A DNA stretch of 64,000 nt from Lysinibacillus sp. JNUCC-52 (GCF_015999545.1 NZ_CP065546.1:1971001-2035000), one strand, 5' to 3'; positions 36,692 through 45,250 are shown, numbered from the stretch's first letter. Numbers and translations are program-made. Notes: a model not told the origin generated them from the letters alone.

Positions 36692-37315
36692 TTATTCATT
36701 TTTCGTCATTTTTCGCGCACGTTTCAAATCTTTTTCCACTCGCGCATTCAAACGCTTCTCTATAAGCTTGCCTATCCACCATAACAATACAATGGCTACA
36801 CCAGCACTAATCAGTCGAATCGGACTTGTTAACAACGATTTTAAATCATAGCCAAGAACACTCATCCCTAAAATCATTACGAATTTTCCTGCTAGTAGCA
36901 CTGTTAAATAATATTTTTTATGAATATGCGAGAGACCCGCAACTATATTGACAAGCACTGACGGTGTAAATGGGAAGCACAGTAAAACAAACAACGGGCT
37001 AATTCCGTTCATATCAACCCATTTGATAAGCTTTTGTACCTTTTTCCCCCGCGTTACAAAACGCAGCTTCGGATGCTTTCCGAAATGTCGGACAAGCAAA
37101 AATACTGCATATGAACCTGCTACTGAACCTAACCATGATAATAAAAAACCTATCCATAATCCAAACGCACTTGCATTTGCGACAACGAACACAACTAGCG
37201 GTAAAAAAGGAAAAAAAGCCTCTAAGAAAGGTAATATCACACCTATTATGGGTCCCAACGTTCGGTATTGTGCCGCAACATGCTCGATATTTTCTACAGT
37301 AAACCATTCATTCAC
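36692..37315 (-). CDS. TVP38/TMEM64 (VTT/DedA-like) membrane protein, YhjE-like
   Basis: A 207-residue membrane protein of the DedA/VTT fold, proposed to flip lipid carriers. Helices and re-entrant loops include PFLEAFFPFLPLVVFVVANA, the signature glycine stretch FGLWIGFLLSWLGSVAGSY and FPFTPSVLVNIVAGLSHI with the conserved Pro. A highly basic C-terminus (EKRLNARVEKDLKRARK) faces the cytosol. Start: GTG at 37315 with AGAGGTGG; GTG at 37324 lies within that site. It is directly downstream of the cupin regulator, with ends only a few bases apart, so the two are probably co-transcribed. Confidence 0.87.
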   Translation of the reverse strand: MNEWFTVENIEHVAAQYRTLGPIIGVILPFLEAFFPFLPLVVFVVANASAFGLWIGFLLSWLGSVAGSYAVFLLVRHFGKHPKLRFVTRGKKVQKLIKWVDMNGISPLFVLLCFPFTPSVLVNIVAGLSHIHKKYYLTVLLAGKFVMILGMSVLGYDLKSLLTSPIRLISAGVAIVLLWWIGKLIEKRLNARVEKDLKRARKMTKNE

Positions 37316-37326
37316 TTTTGCCACCT

Positions 37327-37878
37327 CTATTTATATTGCAAGATTACATGTAAAATCGTAAGTTCTTCTGAAGCATTTTGATATTCGTGTGCTTGATGTC
37401 CAGAAAATACCAAAGTTTCTCCTTCAGTTAAAGTTTCGTGCATTACGCCAGCAGAAATAATTGCTTGTCCATGAATAACAGTTACAGTTTCTTCTACCCC
37501 TTCTGTATGGGCTTCACTCCTACTTCTGGCACCTGGCTCCATTTCTACTTTATAAAATTCCCAACCTCGTTCAGGATCATAAGGAATAATGGAGTAGACA
37601 CGATAACGCCCGTCATCCTCATCGACATGTGGCGCATTTTTACTGCTAAACTTCATAAAATGGGCTATCGGTGGTTGTAAAAGGGATGAAAATGATATAC
37701 GAAGACCTGCAGCAATTTTCCAAATTGTTGAAACAGTTGGATTCGCTTCACCTTTCTCAATTTGGGCAAGCTGTGCTTTACTAACGCCTGTTGCTTTTGC
37801 TACATCATCTAAGCTTAAACTACGTTGCTGTCGTATTTTTTTTAATTGGAATGCTAAATTTCGACTCATTTGTTCCAT
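37327..37878 (-). CDS. XRE-family regulator with C-terminal cupin domain
   Basis: A 183-residue transcription factor: an N-terminal XRE helix-turn-helix (LSLDDVAKATGVSKAQLAQIEKGEANPT region, residues ~20-50) and a C-terminal cupin (EMEPGARSRSEAHTEGVEE, FSGHQAHEYQN). Cupin-type XRE regulators sense small molecules, often amino acids or polyamines. Three candidate starts lie close (37890, 37878, 37869); 37878 has a partial GGTGAG. It is divergent from azlCD, with matching inverted sequences in the shared 125 bp, so I infer that it controls branched-chain amino acid export. Confidence 0.87.
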   Translation of the reverse strand: MEQMSRNLAFQLKKIRQQRSLSLDDVAKATGVSKAQLAQIEKGEANPTVSTIWKIAAGLRISFSSLLQPPIAHFMKFSSKNAPHVDEDDGRYRVYSIIPYDPERGWEFYKVEMEPGARSRSEAHTEGVEETVTVIHGQAIISAGVMHETLTEGETLVFSGHQAHEYQNASEELTILHVILQYK

Positions 37879-37916
37879 CTGACTCACCATTTCCTATTGT
37901 TTATTTTATCAGACAT

Positions 37917-37973
37917 ATGTATACTTTAATAAACATGTGTGAATTATCAAACTATTCCACTATAAGTATACAT
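37917..37973. promoter_or_regulatory. Candidate operator pair in the regulator-azlC intergenic region
   Basis: ATGTATACTT (37917-37926) and AAGTATACAT (37964-37973) are perfect complements of each other, 47 bp centre to centre, between the divergent regulator and azlC. Typical placement for autoregulation with looping or dual occupancy; no binding data. Confidence 0.5.
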
Positions 37974-38002
37974 GGAAATTTTTCCGAAAGGATGACCTAT
38001 TT

Positions 38003-38734
38003 ATGACAAGCACAACAGATCTTCATAATGATTCAACAACCACTACAGAAGATAGCTTTTTACAAGGATTTAAAGATTGTGTACCTACTCTACTCGGTTA
38101 CATTAGTATAGGACTGGCATTCGGGGTTGTAGGTTCCGCTTCTGGACTATCTGTAGTTGAAATTGCATTACTGACAATACTCGTTTACGCTGGCTCTGCT
38201 CAATTTATTTTTTGTGCACTTTTGCTAACGAGTAGTCCTGCCTCTGCTATCATTGTAACCATTTTTGTCGTAAATCTACGTCATTTATTAATGAGTTTAA
38301 CATTGGCACCTCATTTTACGCGCTATTCTATGCTACGAAATGTTGGATTCGGGACATTATTAACAGATGAAACATTTGGAGTAGCCGTAACCAAACAAAT
38401 GCAAAATGGTAAATTACATGGCAAATGGATGGATGGACTGAATATAACAGCGTATTCTTTTTGGATTTTATCTTGCGTTGCAGGTGCTTTTTTAGGGCAA
38501 TGGGTGGCAAACCCCGAAAAGTGGGGCTTGGACTTTGCATTAATCGCCATGTTTGTAGCTTTACTCGTGCTACAGCTTAGTAGCGTTGGAAAAAATAAAA
38601 TTATGCATTACCTAAAATTGATTGGCTATATGGTTATCATTATGTACGGCTTATCTTATCTCGTTCCTTCACATTTAGCAGTACTACTTGCAACTGTAAT
38701 TGTGGCGACGATTGGGGTGGTGACAGATAAATGA
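38003..38734 (+). CDS. azlC: Branched-chain amino acid exporter, large subunit AzlC
   Basis: Large subunit of the AzlCD exporter, 243 residues with about seven membrane helices, e.g. LLGYISIGLAFGVVGSASGL, ILVYAGSAQFIFCALLL, FVVNLRHLLMSLTLAPHF. The FVVNLRHLLMS block is diagnostic of AzlC. It probably exports leucine, isoleucine, valine or toxic analogues such as azaleucine. ATG start with AAAGGATG. The stop overlaps the azlD start (ATGA). Divergent from the XRE-cupin gene, which likely regulates it. Confidence 0.95.
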   Translation: MTSTTDLHNDSTTTTEDSFLQGFKDCVPTLLGYISIGLAFGVVGSASGLSVVEIALLTILVYAGSAQFIFCALLLTSSPASAIIVTIFVVNLRHLLMSLTLAPHFTRYSMLRNVGFGTLLTDETFGVAVTKQMQNGKLHGKWMDGLNITAYSFWILSCVAGAFLGQWVANPEKWGLDFALIAMFVALLVLQLSSVGKNKIMHYLKLIGYMVIIMYGLSYLVPSHLAVLLATVIVATIGVVTDK

Positions 38735-39057
38735 CGACAACAGCTTCGATGGTATGGCTTATTATCGGTTGCGCATTAGTTACATGGTTACCCCGTGTTA
38801 TTCCATTTATGTTTGTACGCAGTGTAACACTGCCAGATGTTGTGCTAAAATGGCTTAGCTTTATTCCAGTTTGCATTCTCAGCGCCCTTGTTATAGAAAA
38901 CTTATTAGATACTGAAAGCAAAAGTTTCGTGACACTAGATTGGCCTGTCTTTTTAACCTTTGTGCCTACTCTACTTATTGCATTAGTTACAAAAAGTCTA
39001 TCTATTACAGTTGTGGCAGGCGTTATCATCATGGCTGCTGTTAGATTTTTTATGTAA
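38731..39057 (+). CDS. azlD: Branched-chain amino acid exporter, small subunit AzlD
   Basis: Small partner of AzlC, 108 residues with four membrane helices (MVWLIIGCALVTWLPRVIPF, WLSFIPVCILSALVI, LDWPVFLTFVPTLLIALVT, LSITVVAGVIIMAAV). The TWLPRVIPF segment is typical. The start ATG overlaps the azlC stop by four bases. It ends shortly before a very long hairpin that lies between azlD and the convergent csbA gene. Confidence 0.95.
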   Translation: MTTTASMVWLIIGCALVTWLPRVIPFMFVRSVTLPDVVLKWLSFIPVCILSALVIENLLDTESKSFVTLDWPVFLTFVPTLLIALVTKSLSITVVAGVIIMAAVRFFM

Positions 39058-39082
39058 TCAATTAGGTTGACTTTTCCCTATA

Positions 39083-39190
39083 AAAAAATCCGCTTAGACG
39101 CTTGCGAATTAGCACGAGGTATAAGACGAAATCATCGCTATAAAGATGATCTCGTCTTACACAGTGCACGCAAATGCGACGCGGATTTTT
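39083..39190. terminator. Long-arm bidirectional terminator between azlD and csbA
   Basis: 108 bp fold almost completely: ends AAAAATCCGC / GCGGATTTTT, then GCG-TTGCG / CGCAAATGCG, GCAC / GTGC, TAAGACG / CGTCTTA and ATCATC / GATGAT around a short loop. T-runs are on both strands. Unusually long for an intrinsic terminator. Confidence 0.75.
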
Positions 39191-39232
39191 ATTTTTCACA
39201 GGAGTTAAGAAGACTTTTTATGACAGCCTTCC

Positions 39233-39460
39233 TTATTTTTTTTGCATTTTGCTCGCCAACCAAAAGCCAACAGTTAACGAAAATGCATCAATGACAAAAA
39301 TAATAGGTGGAGAAGTATAACCTGCATATACTGAAGCCGCAATAAGTGCTATTGCTAAACTTAGTGCCACATAACGGTTATACGTAATTCGAGTAAACAA
39401 TAACACGAGTAATGCTGGGAAAAATAATGCTAACATTATTTTCCCATATAGATCTATCAT
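39233..39460 (-). CDS. csbA: CsbA family small membrane protein
   Basis: A 75-residue protein with about three membrane helices: KIMLALFFPALLVLLFTRITYNRYVALSL is the CsbA-like opening (quoted in part as role), then IAASVYAGYTSPPIIFVIDAF and a short third helix ending in KMQKK. CsbA of B. subtilis is under SigB and of unknown function. Its ATG overlaps the minJ stop by four bases. In B. subtilis csbA sits upstream of uvrBA; here it ends a minJ-csbA pair and the uvr genes are 10 kb away. Confidence 0.85.
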   Translation of the reverse strand: MIDLYGKIMLALFFPALLVLLFTRITYNRYVALSLAIALIAASVYAGYTSPPIIFVIDAFSLTVGFWLASKMQKK

Positions 39461-40638
39461 AGTTCTCTCGGCTCCGCCAACAATAACCCTATTCGATAAT
39501 GGTCATTGCTGTAAATGACATGCTGTGTCAGGCGAATTTCGTTATTACGATCAAGCACCTCTAAACGACAATGTGCAGCATTCAATTGTAAAGCTTCATA
39601 TAGTTCAACTTCTGTAGTAATCGTGTGTCCGTTTACTTTACGAATACATTCCCCTGCAAGCAAGCCCATTTTTTCTGCTGGTGAATCAGGAAGCACAGCA
39701 GCAATTATCGCTCCCTTTGTACTTGGTGCAACTGCATATGATTCCGTTTTATCTTGCAATGCATAATAAATTGAAATCAGTATTCGAATTAATACCCCTA
39801 CTGCTAATGTTATATAGCCAATAGTTGGTGCCAAAAATGAAGCAAGTCCACCTATTAAAATCAGCTGACCTAACAATAAGACGGAGCGCCCTATTTTCGG
39901 CAACTGCACAATCGGTAATTCTTTCCTTAACAGCTTAGAAAATCCGATAACTACAGGGAATAATACGAAAGCAAAGTGATTATCTCCCAACGTAAACTGC
40001 GGCCAATATGGCAATGATGATGGAATGATATTACCTGGAATAATAAAGAATATAGGTAACACCCAAACATTCCGTGTACGATACACGATAGCCTGCATCC
40101 CACGCTTCGTATTTTCAATACCAGGAGTTACCACTTGTTTAGCAGTACGACGAATTAGCATGCCTTCTACGATAACGCATAGCCCTGTTATGATTGTAAT
40201 TGTAACAATAGCTCCTTCTAATAAATTAACGCCTTCCAACGAAAGTTTCCACCAGGAGAACGTCCAATTGTATTGAAACATTGCCCATAATGCTAGAGTC
40301 GCCATTGCCATTGTGTAAATTGGTGATAATACATTGATGAAAAATAGCAACAAACCTAGAAAAGATATAGCCATTAGACTCAATAAAAATGATGGAGGAA
40401 CAGTCAGCCCGACACCTAGACTAATTAGTGAAATGACTAATGCATAAGGCCATCCACGCTTCCATTGTTCTAACAGCTCTGTCCAACCCCAAATGATACG
40501 TCTGTTAAAAAATCTTCGCTCTTGCTTTACACGTCTATACCCTAATAAAATAGCAACTACTATCGCAATATAAACTACTGGATTAAGTAAAAAGCGGCCA
40601 ATCGCTGTTACAATTTCTATTAATATGTTACTAGCCAT
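39457..40638 (-). CDS. minJ: PDZ-domain membrane protein, MinJ-like division topology factor
   Basis: A 393-residue protein with around eight membrane helices followed by a cytosolic or outside PDZ domain (about residues 300-375: KGAIIAAVLPDSPAEKMGLLAGECIRKVNG region with LPDSPAEKMGL signature). MinJ in B. subtilis bridges DivIVA and MinD and sits next to swrAA-ctpB, matching the place beside ctpB here. ATG at 40638 with GGCGGGTG; the ATG at 40662 lacks a site. An alternative is a PDZ-containing protease partner, but no protease motif is visible. Confidence 0.82.
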   Translation of the reverse strand: MASNILIEIVTAIGRFLLNPVVYIAIVVAILLGYRRVKQERRFFNRRIIWGWTELLEQWKRGWPYALVISLISLGVGLTVPPSFLLSLMAISFLGLLLFFINVLSPIYTMAMATLALWAMFQYNWTFSWWKLSLEGVNLLEGAIVTITIITGLCVIVEGMLIRRTAKQVVTPGIENTKRGMQAIVYRTRNVWVLPIFFIIPGNIIPSSLPYWPQFTLGDNHFAFVLFPVVIGFSKLLRKELPIVQLPKIGRSVLLLGQLILIGGLASFLAPTIGYITLAVGVLIRILISIYYALQDKTESYAVAPSTKGAIIAAVLPDSPAEKMGLLAGECIRKVNGHTITTEVELYEALQLNAAHCRLEVLDRNNEIRLTQHVIYSNDHYRIGLLLAEPREL

Positions 40639-40771
40639 ACGAACACCCGCCGTTTCTGTCATGAATACTATGCATTCATTGTATCAAACGACCACTGTCT
40701 TGCGTAGTAGTAACTGGTAGAAAGCTTTGCAATTCCCATCATTTTTACTAGATTTATAATAACTATTGCAT

Positions 40772-42220
40772 CTACTGCTCAATATTGTGCAACAAGAAGC
40801 TTGTAGCCATTTGGAATTGCAAGTCATTTTGACGATCTTCTTTGTATGCCTTTAGCGTTCCATTTAAACTATTGAAGAAAGTGGAGTCTACATATATATC
40901 ATCTTCCGCTGCTGGTAATTCTTTTTGCTTGCGATAAAGCTTTACTGCCTCTTGAGTTGTCTCATCTAAATAGCCATCTAATCGGTCAATCTGATAACCA
41001 AGCTTTTGCAAGGCTTTTTGTGTATACGCAATTTCCTCACTCATATTGCCTACTTTGAATTGTCCTGTTAATGGATGCAATTGGAATGCAAATAATTCAT
41101 TTTGTTCAATAACTAAGCTAGCCTCTATACCCTTCCCGTGAATCCATTCACGTTTTGGCGTAAGCCACTTATTTGTCGATAGCTTTAGTTCTCCTCCATT
41201 AGCAAGAGACCAAGATTCTTGTACTGTTCCCTTACCAAAGCTTTTAACGCCGATAAGTGAAGCACGATTCCAGCCTTTTAATGCTCCACTCAGTACTTCA
41301 CTAGCAGATGCACTACCACCATTTTGAATAATGACAATCGGAATTTTATTCATCTTAGCTAAATATTTTTCATCAAAGCCTTTCGATTCAGTTTTTAACG
41401 GCTCCATAGCACCCTCTGCATTTTGCATATAGGCAAATACTTTACCATTTTCTAAAATTGTACTCAGTAGCGCTGCGACGCTATGTAAATAGCCTCCAGG
41501 ATTATCTCGAACGTCAACAACGAGCCCTTCTACATCTTTGCGTAGCAGCTTACTTGTTTCTGCTACCCACTCATTAGCTGTCTTCTCACCAAATAACGAG
41601 ATTTCTATATATCCAATTGAAGTATCTTCAATCTTCACTACTTCACTCGATACTGTTTTATTGGAGATTGCAGCACGTTCCATCGTCATTTTAATATGCT
41701 TATCCTCGCTTGGACGATAAACAACAATCGTAATTTTTGTCCCTTTCTCCCCTTGAATCAAATGCATGAGTTCACTCATTGTTTTCCCATCTACTTTTAC
41801 ACCATCAACTTGTACAATTTCATCGAGAGAGCGCATTCCAGCCTTTTCTGCTGGTGACGAACGAACAGGTGATACAATAATAAACTTGCCATTGTTTTCT
41901 GTCAGTTCAATACCAATGCCAACTCTTTCTTCTGCTAGCATTTGTCGATGTTGCTCAGCCTCTTCCTTCGTGTAATAGGTACTATACGGGTCCTTTATTG
42001 CATCTGCCATACCGCGCAAAGCGCCTTCTACTAGTTCTTCTTTTTTCGTGCTATATACAGATTTCTTTTCGATTAGTTGTAAAGCTTCGTTAATCGAATC
42101 AACCTCTGCCACTTGCACTTTTTTCTCAGCTCCAACAAAATCAAACCAGTCAAAGTAAACTCCACTACCTATCAATAAACTGCTGACAAGTACCCCGACT
42201 CCTGCCGTAATTTTGCGCAA
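40772..42220 (-). CDS. ctpB: C-terminal processing peptidase CtpB-like (S41A)
   Basis: A 482-residue exported serine protease. A signal anchor (RKITAGVGVLVSSLLIGSG) is followed by a PDZ domain (about 98-180), the S41 catalytic core with Ser303 in QNGGSASASEV and Lys330 in KSFGKGTVQ, and a peptidoglycan-binding_1 domain near the end (LQKLGYQIDRLDGYLDETT). CtpB of B. subtilis triggers the SigK checkpoint by cleaving SpoIVFA. Start: TTG at 42220, seven bases after GGAGG; the frame runs on to 42265, but that ribosome site is inside it. Confidence 0.93.
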   Translation of the reverse strand: MRKITAGVGVLVSSLLIGSGVYFDWFDFVGAEKKVQVAEVDSINEALQLIEKKSVYSTKKEELVEGALRGMADAIKDPYSTYYTKEEAEQHRQMLAEERVGIGIELTENNGKFIIVSPVRSSPAEKAGMRSLDEIVQVDGVKVDGKTMSELMHLIQGEKGTKITIVVYRPSEDKHIKMTMERAAISNKTVSSEVVKIEDTSIGYIEISLFGEKTANEWVAETSKLLRKDVEGLVVDVRDNPGGYLHSVAALLSTILENGKVFAYMQNAEGAMEPLKTESKGFDEKYLAKMNKIPIVIIQNGGSASASEVLSGALKGWNRASLIGVKSFGKGTVQESWSLANGGELKLSTNKWLTPKREWIHGKGIEASLVIEQNELFAFQLHPLTGQFKVGNMSEEIAYTQKALQKLGYQIDRLDGYLDETTQEAVKLYRKQKELPAAEDDIYVDSTFFNSLNGTLKAYKEDRQNDLQFQMATSFLLHNIEQ

Positions 42221-42315
42221 ACCTTCCCTCCTCTGTCTCTTTACTGTATGAATTTTTATTTTCAAACATACAAAATAATGTTTTGTTTTCTAAATAAGCG
42301 CTTGCCCTTCTTTTT

Positions 42316-42342
42316 TCAGAATTGTTTGGGTGCCTGACACTT
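42316..42342. repeat. GTTTGGGTGCCTGACACT motif copy 2
   Basis: AGAATTGTTTGGGTGCCTGA then CACTT. It directly precedes a stump of the type B palindrome. Confidence 0.7.
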
Positions 42343-42346
42343 GCGT

Positions 42347-42383
42347 TCTCGCGGGAGTCATCGTAGATTTTTACTTAGAGGAG
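42347..42383. repeat. Truncated type B palindromic repeat (right end only)
   Basis: CTCGCGGGAGTCATCGTAG then ATTTTTACTTAGA match the right end of the copy at 54977-55092 (TGGAGTCTACGTGGATTTTTACTTAGA, quoted here as its role); the left arm and loop are gone. Confidence 0.65.
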
Positions 42384-42393
42384 TACTGGGAAA

Positions 42394-42432
42394 ATTCAGA
42401 ATCGTTTGAGTGACTGGCACTAAAAAGGCACT
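42394..42432. repeat. GTTTGAGTGACTGGCACT motif copy 3
   Basis: CAGAATCGTTTGAGTGACTG then GCACTAAAAAGGCACTAAAAA runs into the terminator of the TlpA gene, the same layout as copy 1 before the yisL terminator. Confidence 0.7.
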
Positions 42433-42433
42433 A

Positions 42434-42473
42434 AAAAATCCCCTTTGCCTTCCATGGGCACAGGGGATTTTAA
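42434..42473 (-). terminator. Terminator of the tlpA-like operon
   Basis: Stem AAAATCCCCT-TGCC / GGCA-AGGGGATTTT, T-rich on the minus-strand exit side. Confidence 0.85.
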
Positions 42474-42484
42474 AATAGTTCTAG

Positions 42485-43072
42485 TTAATCTAATGCTTCA
42501 ACAGTATTTTTTAACATTTCGACATTCATAGGACCTTCAATTGCTTGCTGAATAGCCCCTGTTGAATCAATGAAATACGTTGTTGGAATTGTAATGACTT
42601 GATAATCTGAACCAGCAGCATTTTCTGGATCAAGTAAGATTGGAAATGTAAGTTCAAAGCTATCTCTAAATGTCATGACTGAATCAATTTTTGCATCAGC
42701 TGTTACGTCTCGCTCTGCTGATGTTAGATTGACAGCTAAAATTTCAACATTGTCCTCTGTTGCATATTGTTCGTAATATTTTTGCATATGAGGCATTTCG
42801 GCTTTACATGGCGGACACCATGTTGCCCAAAAATTCAATACTACTTTTTTTCCGCGGAGCTCACTTAACGTCACTTTCTCACCATCTAAATTAGTTAACG
42901 TGAAATCTGGCGGTGTATCTCCTTTTTTCAACCCTATTGTCCGTTCCTCTACCTCTTTACCAAGTGAAGCCGTTTCAATTTCGCGTTCTTTATCGATTTG
43001 CTGTCTAACATATGTACCAATCATCGCAGCTATTAACAACACGACAACAAGTAACCCAATATTTTTTTTCAT
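42485..43072 (-). CDS. TlpA/ResA-like membrane-anchored thiol-disulfide oxidoreductase
   Basis: A 195-residue protein: an uncleaved N-terminal membrane anchor (NIGLLVVVLLIAAMIGTYV), then an extracytoplasmic thioredoxin fold with WATWCPPC (C86, C89), LRGKKVVLNF and the cis-Pro loop TIPTTYFID. ResA and StoA relatives reduce haem-site or SpoVD disulfides outside the membrane; the substrate here is unknown. Start ATG at 43072 with GGGAGG; the frame reaches back to 43231 through the upstream gene and that part is not used. Overlaps the preceding gene by four bases. Confidence 0.92.
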   Translation of the reverse strand: MKKNIGLLVVVLLIAAMIGTYVRQQIDKEREIETASLGKEVEERTIGLKKGDTPPDFTLTNLDGEKVTLSELRGKKVVLNFWATWCPPCKAEMPHMQKYYEQYATEDNVEILAVNLTSAERDVTADAKIDSVMTFRDSFELTFPILLDPENAAGSDYQVITIPTTYFIDSTGAIQQAIEGPMNVEMLKNTVEALD

Positions 43073-43689
43073 TCTTTTCCTCCCATTCGTTGCATTCCTA
43101 TACCTAGCATAAGTAATAGGAAGCTTACTCCAACAGCTGGTTGCCAAAAGCCATTTGGCTGTAAAGCTGCAACGATTACATACCCAGCTGTATACACTAA
43201 TAACGCTAGAGTAGGTTCCGTTACTTTCCATAGTATGAAGATTGTTAGTGTGCTTAGCACTAACAAAGTGACGAGTTCGCTTTGGATAGAATTGTCATTC
43301 AATAATACCACGAACCATTGATAAATGGATTGTGTCAAAATAATTGCCCAACTACTTGCAGTTACGCCTTCATAATCGAATTGCAGTTGTTGTCGCTTCC
43401 ACCACAATTGCAATAGTATGGCGACTGTTCCTAATAAGACGCCGACCGTTCCACCATTAAAATAAAGAAGTGCTAATGGTTGTGAAACGACAGATGGAAA
43501 ATCCGTAATAATGAGACTAAATTTCCAAACAAGTATAAAAGTAAAAATTGCATCGCCGTATACCCCTGACCATATTTTGGGGAATTGTATTCGTAAAACA
43601 AGCCAGACGATGATAAATGAAGCTATTAATGCGACTGCCGTTGCTGGTAACGTTAATGCGCGAATAGAAAACCACTCAGTATTAATCAC
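43069..43689 (-). CDS. Polytopic membrane protein paired with TlpA-like gene, unknown
   Basis: A 206-residue protein with about six membrane helices (ALTLPATAVALIASFIIVWL, FTFILVWKFSLII, LYFNGGTVGVLLGTVAILL, LVTLLVLSTLTIFILW, LALLVYTAGYVIVAAL, VGVSFLLLMLGIGM). I cannot name a family; a faint resemblance to the Lgt-like PGG segment (LLYFNGGTVG) is too weak to rely on. The start is GTG at 43689 after GGAGG, spacing about ten; the frame extends to 43740. Coupled (ATGA) to the thiol oxidoreductase, so it may deliver electrons to it or be its partner, as CcdA does; inference only. Confidence 0.7.
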   Translation of the reverse strand: MINTEWFSIRALTLPATAVALIASFIIVWLVLRIQFPKIWSGVYGDAIFTFILVWKFSLIITDFPSVVSQPLALLYFNGGTVGVLLGTVAILLQLWWKRQQLQFDYEGVTASSWAIILTQSIYQWFVVLLNDNSIQSELVTLLVLSTLTIFILWKVTEPTLALLVYTAGYVIVAALQPNGFWQPAVGVSFLLLMLGIGMQRMGGKE

Positions 43690-43903
43690 CCTAATAAATC
43701 CTCCACCAATATAGATAATTTTAGCATAGCATAGATGCATTTATGAAAACTTCCATTTCATACTGTGTTCGAAAACTTTTCTAAAAATACTCATTTTTTG
43801 AGCACTTCACTTGTAAATACCCCATATCGTATATCATAATATTTATTTCTTTCGAATGCGTGCTATCCACTGAAGGCAATTATATTATTCTGTTGTCCCT
43901 TAC

Positions 43904-43940
43904 AGATAAAAAGAGCCGCCTCACAATGAGACGGCTCTCT
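43904..43940 (-). terminator. Terminator of the EnvC-like gene
   Basis: Stem AGAGCCG-CTC / GAG-CGGCTCT with a four-base loop; TTTTTATC follows on the minus strand. Confidence 0.88.
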
Positions 43941-43951
43941 TATTTAAATAT

Positions 43952-45250
43952 TTACAATGGAATATATTTGAGTGGATTCACACTACCAACTGCTTGTCCT
44001 TGCCAAGAGCCGATGTGCACTTCAAAGTGTAAGTGTGGTCCTGTTGAACGACCTGTACTGCCCATTGCTGCAATTTGCTGCCCTTGGCTTACTTCGTCAC
44101 CAACACTAACATTAAATGCACTTAAATGTGCATAAACTGTTGTATATATTTTTCCATCAATAGAGTGTGTTAAAATAACGACATTTCCGTAAGAGCTAAG
44201 TGGTGCGGCGTAAGATACGACACCGTCAGCAGCTGCCCAAATTGGCGTACCTGTTTTATTGGCAAGGTCAACTCCATAGTGGAATTCAGGACCAGCACCA
44301 AGATTACGCCAGCCATATGGTGATGTTAAACGGCCATTTGTTGGTTTTATCCATGTTCCATCCGAAGCTGGAGCATTTACCGTAGAACCACCAGAGCCTG
44401 AGTTCCCAGCAGCTGCAGCGGCTGCGGCCGCTGCTTTACGTTTTGCCTCTTGTTGACGAGCTACTTCCGCTAAACGGTTTTGCTCTGAAATGATTTGTTG
44501 CTGTAATTCAGCACTAATTTCTAGTGCCTCTGAATATTCTTTTTCAAGTAATACTTTTTCTGACTTTAGTTTTGCCTGTTCTTTTTCTAACTGCTCAACT
44601 AATGTGTTTTTCTCTTTTTTCTGTCCATCTAATGAGGCTTTTAGTCGTTCTAGCTTTGCTTTCTGCTCTTCTAGCTTTTGACGTTTGCTTTCTAGTACTT
44701 GCTTTTGCTCTTCTAATGTTTGCTTGTCCTGTTTTTGATCGCGAATAATTTGACGATCTGCTTCAAGCAATGCATTTACAGCGGAGAAGCGGTCGATAAA
44801 ATCTACGAAGCTATTAGAACCTAGTAGCACATCTAAATAGCTAACGGAGCCACCAGCTTGAATTGCGCGTGCACGATCTTGTAATAGTAAATCACGCTCT
44901 TCAATTTTGCGAAGAAGCTCTTCAATTGTACCTTCTAATTCTTTTATCTCTGCATTTGTAGATTGAATTTCTGCCAATACACTTTTAATACTACTATTTG
45001 TAGTTTCAATTTCAGCGTTTAACGCTTGAATTTGGTCTAGTAATTTTTGTTGTTTTTCTTCATTTGCACTAATAGCATTTTCTTTATTGCTAATAGAAGA
45101 ATTTAATTGATTTTTCTTTGTTTCTACTTGTTTTTTCTCTTCTTTTAAATCCGTTAAACTAGTTGCATACGCTGTTGGAGTTTGGATAATAAGAAGTAGT
45201 GCCGTTGTTGCTGCAAATGCTTTAATCGTGTTTTTTGCCTTACTTTTCAT
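43952..45250 (-). CDS. EnvC/PcsB-like peptidoglycan hydrolase activator with M23 domain
   Basis: A 432-residue exported protein: signal peptide (FAATTALLLIIQTPTAYA), a very long coiled coil (about 30-275, with SYLDVLLGSNSFVDFIDRF as the turn between helix pairs), an alanine-rich linker (AAAAAAAAAG) and a C-terminal LytM/M23 domain (320-432) with HYGVDLA and HLHFEVH. Such coiled-coil LytM proteins are pulled by FtsEX to activate or carry out septal or side-wall hydrolysis. Its position directly after ftsE-ftsX supports this. The zinc ligands H..D and HxH are present, so it may itself cleave peptides. ATG start with AAGGGGAG. Confidence 0.9.
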   Translation of the reverse strand: MKSKAKNTIKAFAATTALLLIIQTPTAYATSLTDLKEEKKQVETKKNQLNSSISNKENAISANEEKQQKLLDQIQALNAEIETTNSSIKSVLAEIQSTNAEIKELEGTIEELLRKIEERDLLLQDRARAIQAGGSVSYLDVLLGSNSFVDFIDRFSAVNALLEADRQIIRDQKQDKQTLEEQKQVLESKRQKLEEQKAKLERLKASLDGQKKEKNTLVEQLEKEQAKLKSEKVLLEKEYSEALEISAELQQQIISEQNRLAEVARQQEAKRKAAAAAAAAAGNSGSGGSTVNAPASDGTWIKPTNGRLTSPYGWRNLGAGPEFHYGVDLANKTGTPIWAAADGVVSYAAPLSSYGNVVILTHSIDGKIYTTVYAHLSAFNVSVGDEVSQGQQIAAMGSTGRSTGPHLHFEVHIGSWQGQAVGSVNPLKYIPL

